Shown piece after piece: positions 38,945 to 39,239 of a stretch of 39,239 nucleotides of DNA (positions are counted from its first letter, which is position 1; every line of letters starts with the position of its first letter). The position numbers and the translations under genes were made by a program. The stretch lies in IMG/VR virus record IMGVR_UViG_3300030106_006449, positions 1 to 39,239 of that record. One strand, given 5' to 3'. The notes under the pieces were generated by a model. That model worked only from the letters and a program-made list of their open reading frames with translations. It did no database searches and had not been told where the DNA came from. The DNA comes from a virus.

Positions 38945-39239
38945 TGGCGAGCTGGGCAAAGCAAATGGCCCCAGGGCTGATGCAAGCAGCCGCAAAGGCC
39001 CGTGCAGACAAGCTTGCCGCCGACGCAGCTGATCGGCAGCGAGATGTCGGCATGGGCCGCGCAATTGGCGGGGTCGGCGGCGCTCTTGCTACCACGCTAG
39101 CCGGCCTTGGTCCGACGCCTGGCCTAATGATTGGCCAAGAACTCGGAGGCCAAGGCGGTCGCTTAAAGAGTGGGCAGGGCCTTGGCTATGACGATTCTCA
39201 GCAGGCCGTGCAGGGCGTGGGCAACGTCGTGCTGGGATC
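38944..39239 (+). CDS. Gly/Ala-rich virion-associated protein, 5' part
   Basis: The gene starts at ATG 38944 (TAATG overlap with the small membrane protein gene) and runs off the window, continuing at bases 100-292 after the circular join. The full protein has 162 residues. This part codes for MASWAKQMAPGLMQAAAKAR, a basic helix, and a Gly/Ala/Leu hydrophobic stretch (GRAIGGVGGALATTLAGLGP). Such Gly-zipper helices can enter membranes, so an ejection or virion membrane-active role is possible. The function is unknown. Confidence 0.78.
   Translation, partial: MASWAKQMAPGLMQAAAKARADKLAADAADRQRDVGMGRAIGGVGGALATTLAGLGPTPGLMIGQELGGQGGRLKSGQGLGYDDSQQAVQGVGNVVLG
39142..39239. repeat. Terminal overlap, copy 2 (circular closure)
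   Basis: This is the second copy of the 98-base overlap, identical to bases 2-99. Joining the ends at this repeat gives a circle of about 39,140 bases and restores a complete 162-residue gene starting at 38944. Confidence 0.93.

Noticed and set aside
1-39239. CRISPR arrays, tRNA genes, integrase or insertion sequences
   Set aside because: No regularly spaced repeats with spacers, no cloverleaf-like segment, no recombinase motif and no transposase were seen on reading; small divergent tRNAs cannot be fully excluded without a covariance search.

Overview
The window is an almost complete, circularly closed genome of a tailed double-stranded DNA phage with a podovirus-like tail. Bases 2-99 repeat at 39142-39239, so the true circle is about 39.14 kb, and one structural gene (38944 to 292) crosses the cut point. 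The layout is phage throughout: terminase, scaffold, capsid, portal, adaptor, nozzle, very large internal virion proteins, lysis enzymes, and a DnaB/SSB/Sak4/exonuclease replication set. No integrase, RNA polymerase, DNA polymerase, tRNA or rRNA was seen. The host cannot be read from the sequence. A Gram-negative host is likely from the two separate murein enzymes and several small membrane proteins resembling holins or spanins.

The rightward structural arm runs from terminase at 34353 through the junction to 22184. Its order is TerS, TerL, scaffold, major capsid, a 58-residue membrane protein, a Gly/Ala-rich virion protein, portal, adaptor, a 968-residue nozzle-like protein, three probable fibre or appendage proteins, three internal virion proteins (197, 575 and about 1948 aa), an M15 peptidase, small membrane and basic proteins, a double-LamG adhesin and its small followers. 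Most genes touch their neighbours as TAATG or ATGA. A 12-bp-stem hairpin at 22182-22221 separates this arm from the converging leftward arm.

The leftward arm (28642 down to 22302) holds three unknown genes (27989-28642, 27183-27881, 26174-26767), an acidic unknown (25087-26082), a zinc-ribbon protein, a 68-residue protein, and a recombination set: Sak4-like ATPase, SSB with a DDDLPF tail, and YqaJ exonuclease. Strong leftward terminators stand at 27121-27158 and, unusually, inside the zinc-ribbon reading frame at 25026-25057. Several other junctions carry perfect hairpins without a T-tract. Two near-identical leftward promoters (-35 TTGACA) sit at 28691-28718 and 26798-26825.

The rightward early arm starts at an operator-like region (28919-29042) with a small XRE-type regulator, followed by a C/G-tract hairpin, DnaB helicase, a winged-helix protein, two adjacent PP-loop ATPase relatives, a 59-residue zinc ribbon, a RuvC-like resolvase, a lytic transglycosylase and a Lys/Ala-rich protein with an AT-hook-like motif, then the terminase genes. 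DNA synthesis probably uses the host polymerase, loaded on the phage DnaB helicase, with Sak4/SSB/exonuclease recombination and RuvC resolving replication intermediates. The least explained parts are the PP-loop pair with its zinc ribbon, the leftward accessory block that lacks GGCC in its coding sequence, and the RNA structures controlling gene junctions.
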